From assembly GCA_947457255.1 (NCBI GenBank), contig CANGUZ010000023.1:1-35604 (forward strand): a DNA stretch of 35,604 bases, given 5' to 3'. Source of the DNA: Flavobacteriaceae bacterium. Its GTDB lineage: Bacteria > Bacteroidota > Bacteroidia > Flavobacteriales > Flavobacteriaceae. A program made the position numbers and the translations under genes. Of the stretch, positions 33,536-35,604 are shown piece by piece; positions within the stretch are counted from its first letter, which is position 1, and each line of letters starts with the position of its first letter. The notes beneath the pieces are model-generated. The model did not search any database and was not told the origin of the DNA. It worked only from the letters and a program-made list of their open reading frames with translations.

Positions 33536-34215
33536 TAATATTCTAATTTACCAACATATCTCATGTGCTTAACAATTCGGTCTTTTCGGCGATTAATATA
33601 AGAAGATGAATTTGTAGCTTTAAATTTTCTAGGATTTGGTAAAATGGCAGCTATTCCGGCGGCTTCATATTTGGTCAAATTAGAAGCCTCTTTTTTATAC
33701 CAGTACTGACAGGCGGCTTCTGCTCCGTATACACCAACTCCCATTTCGATACTATTGAGATAGACTTCCATTATTCTTTCTTTTCCCCAAATCAACTCAA
33801 TTAAAACAGTAAAATAAGCTTCTAATCCTTTGCGTAAATAGCTTCTTCCTTGCCATAAAAATACATTTTTAGCCGTTTGTTGAGAAATGGTACTACCGCC
33901 TTTTAATTTTTTACCTTTCTCATTATTTTTCATAGCTTTTTGTATCGCATTAAAATCAAAACCATTATGAGTTAAAAAAGTCCCATCTTCACTAGCAATA
34001 ACCGCTTTTTGTAAATTTGTTGAAATGTTTTTTAATGGCTCCCAATCGTGGCTACAAATCATTTCTTTTCCATCTATTTTGTTTTCAATGGCTCGAACAA
34101 CCATAAGTGGAGTAAGAGGAACCGGAACAAATTTAAAAAACACAACTCCAATAATTGAAATTGCAAAAAACCAAAGCATGGCTTTAAATAAAAAACGAAT
34201 AACTCTTCTAAACAT
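33535..34215 (-). CDS. mtgA: Monofunctional peptidoglycan glycosyltransferase
   Basis: A 226-residue GT51 enzyme that polymerises glycan strands from lipid II at the outer face of the inner membrane. It has one N-terminal membrane anchor (about residues 12-30, AMLWFFAISIIGVVFFKFV), the catalytic motif ASEDGTFLTHNGFD with E76, the second family motif GGSTISQQTAKNVFLW, and the KERIMEVYLNSIEMGVGVYGAEAACQYWY segment. Length is normal for MtgA and there is no transpeptidase domain. It starts 5 nt downstream of the FAD oxidoreductase gene on the same strand, so the two are probably one transcript. Confidence 0.94.
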   Translation of the reverse strand: MFRRVIRFLFKAMLWFFAISIIGVVFFKFVPVPLTPLMVVRAIENKIDGKEMICSHDWEPLKNISTNLQKAVIASEDGTFLTHNGFDFNAIQKAMKNNEKGKKLKGGSTISQQTAKNVFLWQGRSYLRKGLEAYFTVLIELIWGKERIMEVYLNSIEMGVGVYGAEAACQYWYKKEASNLTKYEAAGIAAILPNPRKFKATNSSSYINRRKDRIVKHMRYVGKLEY

Positions 34216-34220
34216 AAAAT

Positions 34221-35333
34221 TTAAATTAAATCGGCCAACTCAGTACCTATTAAACTTCCAATAGCAACTCCCATTCCACCTAGTCGCACGCCACAATATA
34301 CATGTTCAGATAATTGGCTAACAATAGGGTTTTTACTTGATCCCAATCCCATGATTCCGCTCCAACGATGTTCAACTTTGAAATCCTGATTGGGTAAAAT
34401 TACATTTTTTAAAAGATGTTCTAACTGATTTTGAATTATTGTGGTCTCTCCAAATTTAGAAGTTGTTTCTCCTTCAAAATCAAGATTTCTCCCACCACCA
34501 ATTAATATTCGATCATCAATGTTTCTAAAATAATAATACCCTTTATCTAAATGAAAAGTCCCTTTTATATCTAAATTTGGGATAGGTTCAGTAATTAAAA
34601 CCTGTGCTCTAGCGGGTTTTACAGCACCATTAGTTATTGAACTTGCAAAGCCATTGGTTGCAAAAACAATTTTTTTTGTTTTAAAATTAAAATCACCAAT
34701 AGCGACTTGTACATCACTTTTACTTTCGTGAAATTCAGTAACCGTTTGTTGATTCAAAATTAAAATATTCTCAGAAATAGCTTTTTTTAATAATGCCTGC
34801 ATCATATTTCCAGTATCGATTTGGGCTTCAAAAGGATTAAAAATTAGATATTCTTTTATTCCATTGAATCCGAAACGCTCTATTTCCTTTGCGAAAACAG
34901 TTGTTTTAAAAACAGGTTTTAAAATCTCATTAACAAAGGACATCTTATTTAATGACAAATCGTAATTAGTATCGTCATTTTTTAAAAATAATTCATAACC
35001 ACCAAAAGGTTTAAAATCTATTGCATCATCACCTAGGTTTTTGCGAAGTAATTGTAATCCTTTCCATCGTTTTTCAATAAGTTGTATTACTTCTTCTTCT
35101 GAATGAGATTTTAAATCGTCTATAATTTCCGAAAGGCTTCCGAAACATGCAAAGCCAGCATTTTTAGTACTCGCGCCTTGAGGTAACATTCCTTTTTCTA
35201 AAACTAAGATTTTACTATCGGGAAAACGTTCTCGTAAGCGTAAAGCTGCATGCAATCCAACAATTCCGCTACCTACGATGGTGTAATCGATGTTTGTAAA
35301 CCAGTTTTTTAATTCCCAATAACTCAAATTCAT
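34221..35333 (-). CDS. FAD-dependent oxidoreductase (DAO family)
   Basis: A 370-residue flavoprotein with an N-terminal FAD-binding Rossmann motif, DYTIVGSGIVGLHAALRLRERF, followed by the acidic strand end ILVLEKG. The second conserved segment ASTKNAGFACFGSLSEI corresponds to the loop that contacts FAD in D-amino-acid-oxidase-like enzymes. The end, HRWSGIMGLGSSKNPIVSQLSEHVYCGVRLGGMGVAIGSLIGTELADLI, is the C-terminal FAD contact. Cytosolic, no signal peptide. The substrate is unknown; amino acids or amines are typical. It is upstream of mtgA by 5 nt. Confidence 0.88.
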   Translation of the reverse strand: MNLSYWELKNWFTNIDYTIVGSGIVGLHAALRLRERFPDSKILVLEKGMLPQGASTKNAGFACFGSLSEIIDDLKSHSEEEVIQLIEKRWKGLQLLRKNLGDDAIDFKPFGGYELFLKNDDTNYDLSLNKMSFVNEILKPVFKTTVFAKEIERFGFNGIKEYLIFNPFEAQIDTGNMMQALLKKAISENILILNQQTVTEFHESKSDVQVAIGDFNFKTKKIVFATNGFASSITNGAVKPARAQVLITEPIPNLDIKGTFHLDKGYYYFRNIDDRILIGGGRNLDFEGETTSKFGETTIIQNQLEHLLKNVILPNQDFKVEHRWSGIMGLGSSKNPIVSQLSEHVYCGVRLGGMGVAIGSLIGTELADLI

Positions 35334-35520
35334 GGAAAATTATTTTTTATAAAAATAACAAATTTTCATTAAAAGATATTGTTTTATTCAAGTTTTATAA
35401 ATTGAATTTATTCTATTTATTTATAAAATTTTTTATTTTAATTTTATCACTATTAAGAATTTGTTGTAAAGTTGTTAATAAGTATGCTTATTTTTAACAT
35501 TATCAATTAAATAATAAATT

Positions 35521-35528
35521 TACTTTTG
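35521..35528 (+). promoter_or_regulatory. Putative -7 element of the partial gene at the window end
   Basis: TACTTTTG fits TAnnTTTG and stands 37 nt before the ATG at 35565. The 231-nt divergent region from 35334 has no other gene; it is very AT-rich and holds a small inverted repeat (AATAAG-TATG-CTTATT) about 40 nt upstream of this element. Confidence 0.5.
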
Positions 35529-35564
35529 AAGCCTATTTTAACCAAAAATTAATTTATTAACATT

Positions 35565-35604
35565 ATGAAAAACAAATTACTTTCAATTATATTATTTTTT
35601 ATTA
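35565..35604 (+). CDS. Partial CDS, start of an exported protein
   Basis: Only 13 codons lie in the window, from ATG 35565: MKNKLLSIILFFI. The two lysines followed by a hydrophobic run look like a signal peptide, so the product is probably exported. A well-placed -7 element supports the start. Nothing more can be said about its function. Confidence 0.6.
   Translation, partial: MKNKLLSIILFFI

Overview
The window looks like a piece of chromosome from a member of the Flavobacteriaceae, most likely Flavobacterium. The DNA is AT-rich. Several intergenic regions carry the Bacteroidetes -7 promoter element TAnnTTTG. A metalloprotease ends in a type IX secretion (T9SS) sorting domain. Lipoproteins begin CSSED or CSDDDD after the lipobox, and MurF and alanine racemase are fused in one protein. 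I see no insertion sequence, prophage, CRISPR array or rRNA.

Layout. 1-4.7 kb: a secreted M12B-like metalloprotease converging on pth, rplY (L25/Ctc) and prs. 4.9-5.1 kb: tRNA-Leu(CAA) with its own promoter and terminator. 5.1-11.9 kb: a galactan-use locus, with a GntR regulator divergent from a tight four-gene operon (galM, two GH53 endo-galactanases, a GH2 enzyme) and no SusC/SusD pair beside it. 12.1-17.9 kb, minus strand: recJ, an MFS transporter, a Gfo/Idh/MocA oxidoreductase, then umuC followed by umuD. 18.1-22.3 kb: ade, a small membrane ORF, then hopJ-family, rsmI and an acidic repeat protein on the minus strand. 22.6-27.3 kb: tdk, murF-alr, mscL and asd. 27.3-32.9 kb: a zinc-homeostasis locus. 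33.1-35.3 kb: a DoxX-like protein, mtgA and a FAD oxidoreductase. The window ends inside the first codons of another exported protein.

The most interesting region is 27.3-32.9 kb. A Zur-like Fur-family repressor is divergent from genes for a MerC-domain membrane protein, a COG0523/CobW GTPase, a small His/Cys-rich membrane protein, a TonB-dependent receptor and a probable surface lipoprotein. The divergent promoter carries two matching 15-bp inverted repeats, one over the -33 element and one over the -7 element of the plus-strand promoter. The natural reading is a Zur-controlled zinc scavenging operon in which receptor and lipoprotein take zinc at the surface and the GTPase delivers it inside. 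The MerC and His-rich proteins are the parts with no clear role.

The galactan locus also works as a unit: two endo-galactanases in different locations (one lipid-anchored, one soluble), a GH2 exo-enzyme and a mutarotase, with a 17-bp inverted repeat in the divergent promoter as candidate operator. All calls rest on reading sequence motifs; no database search was done.
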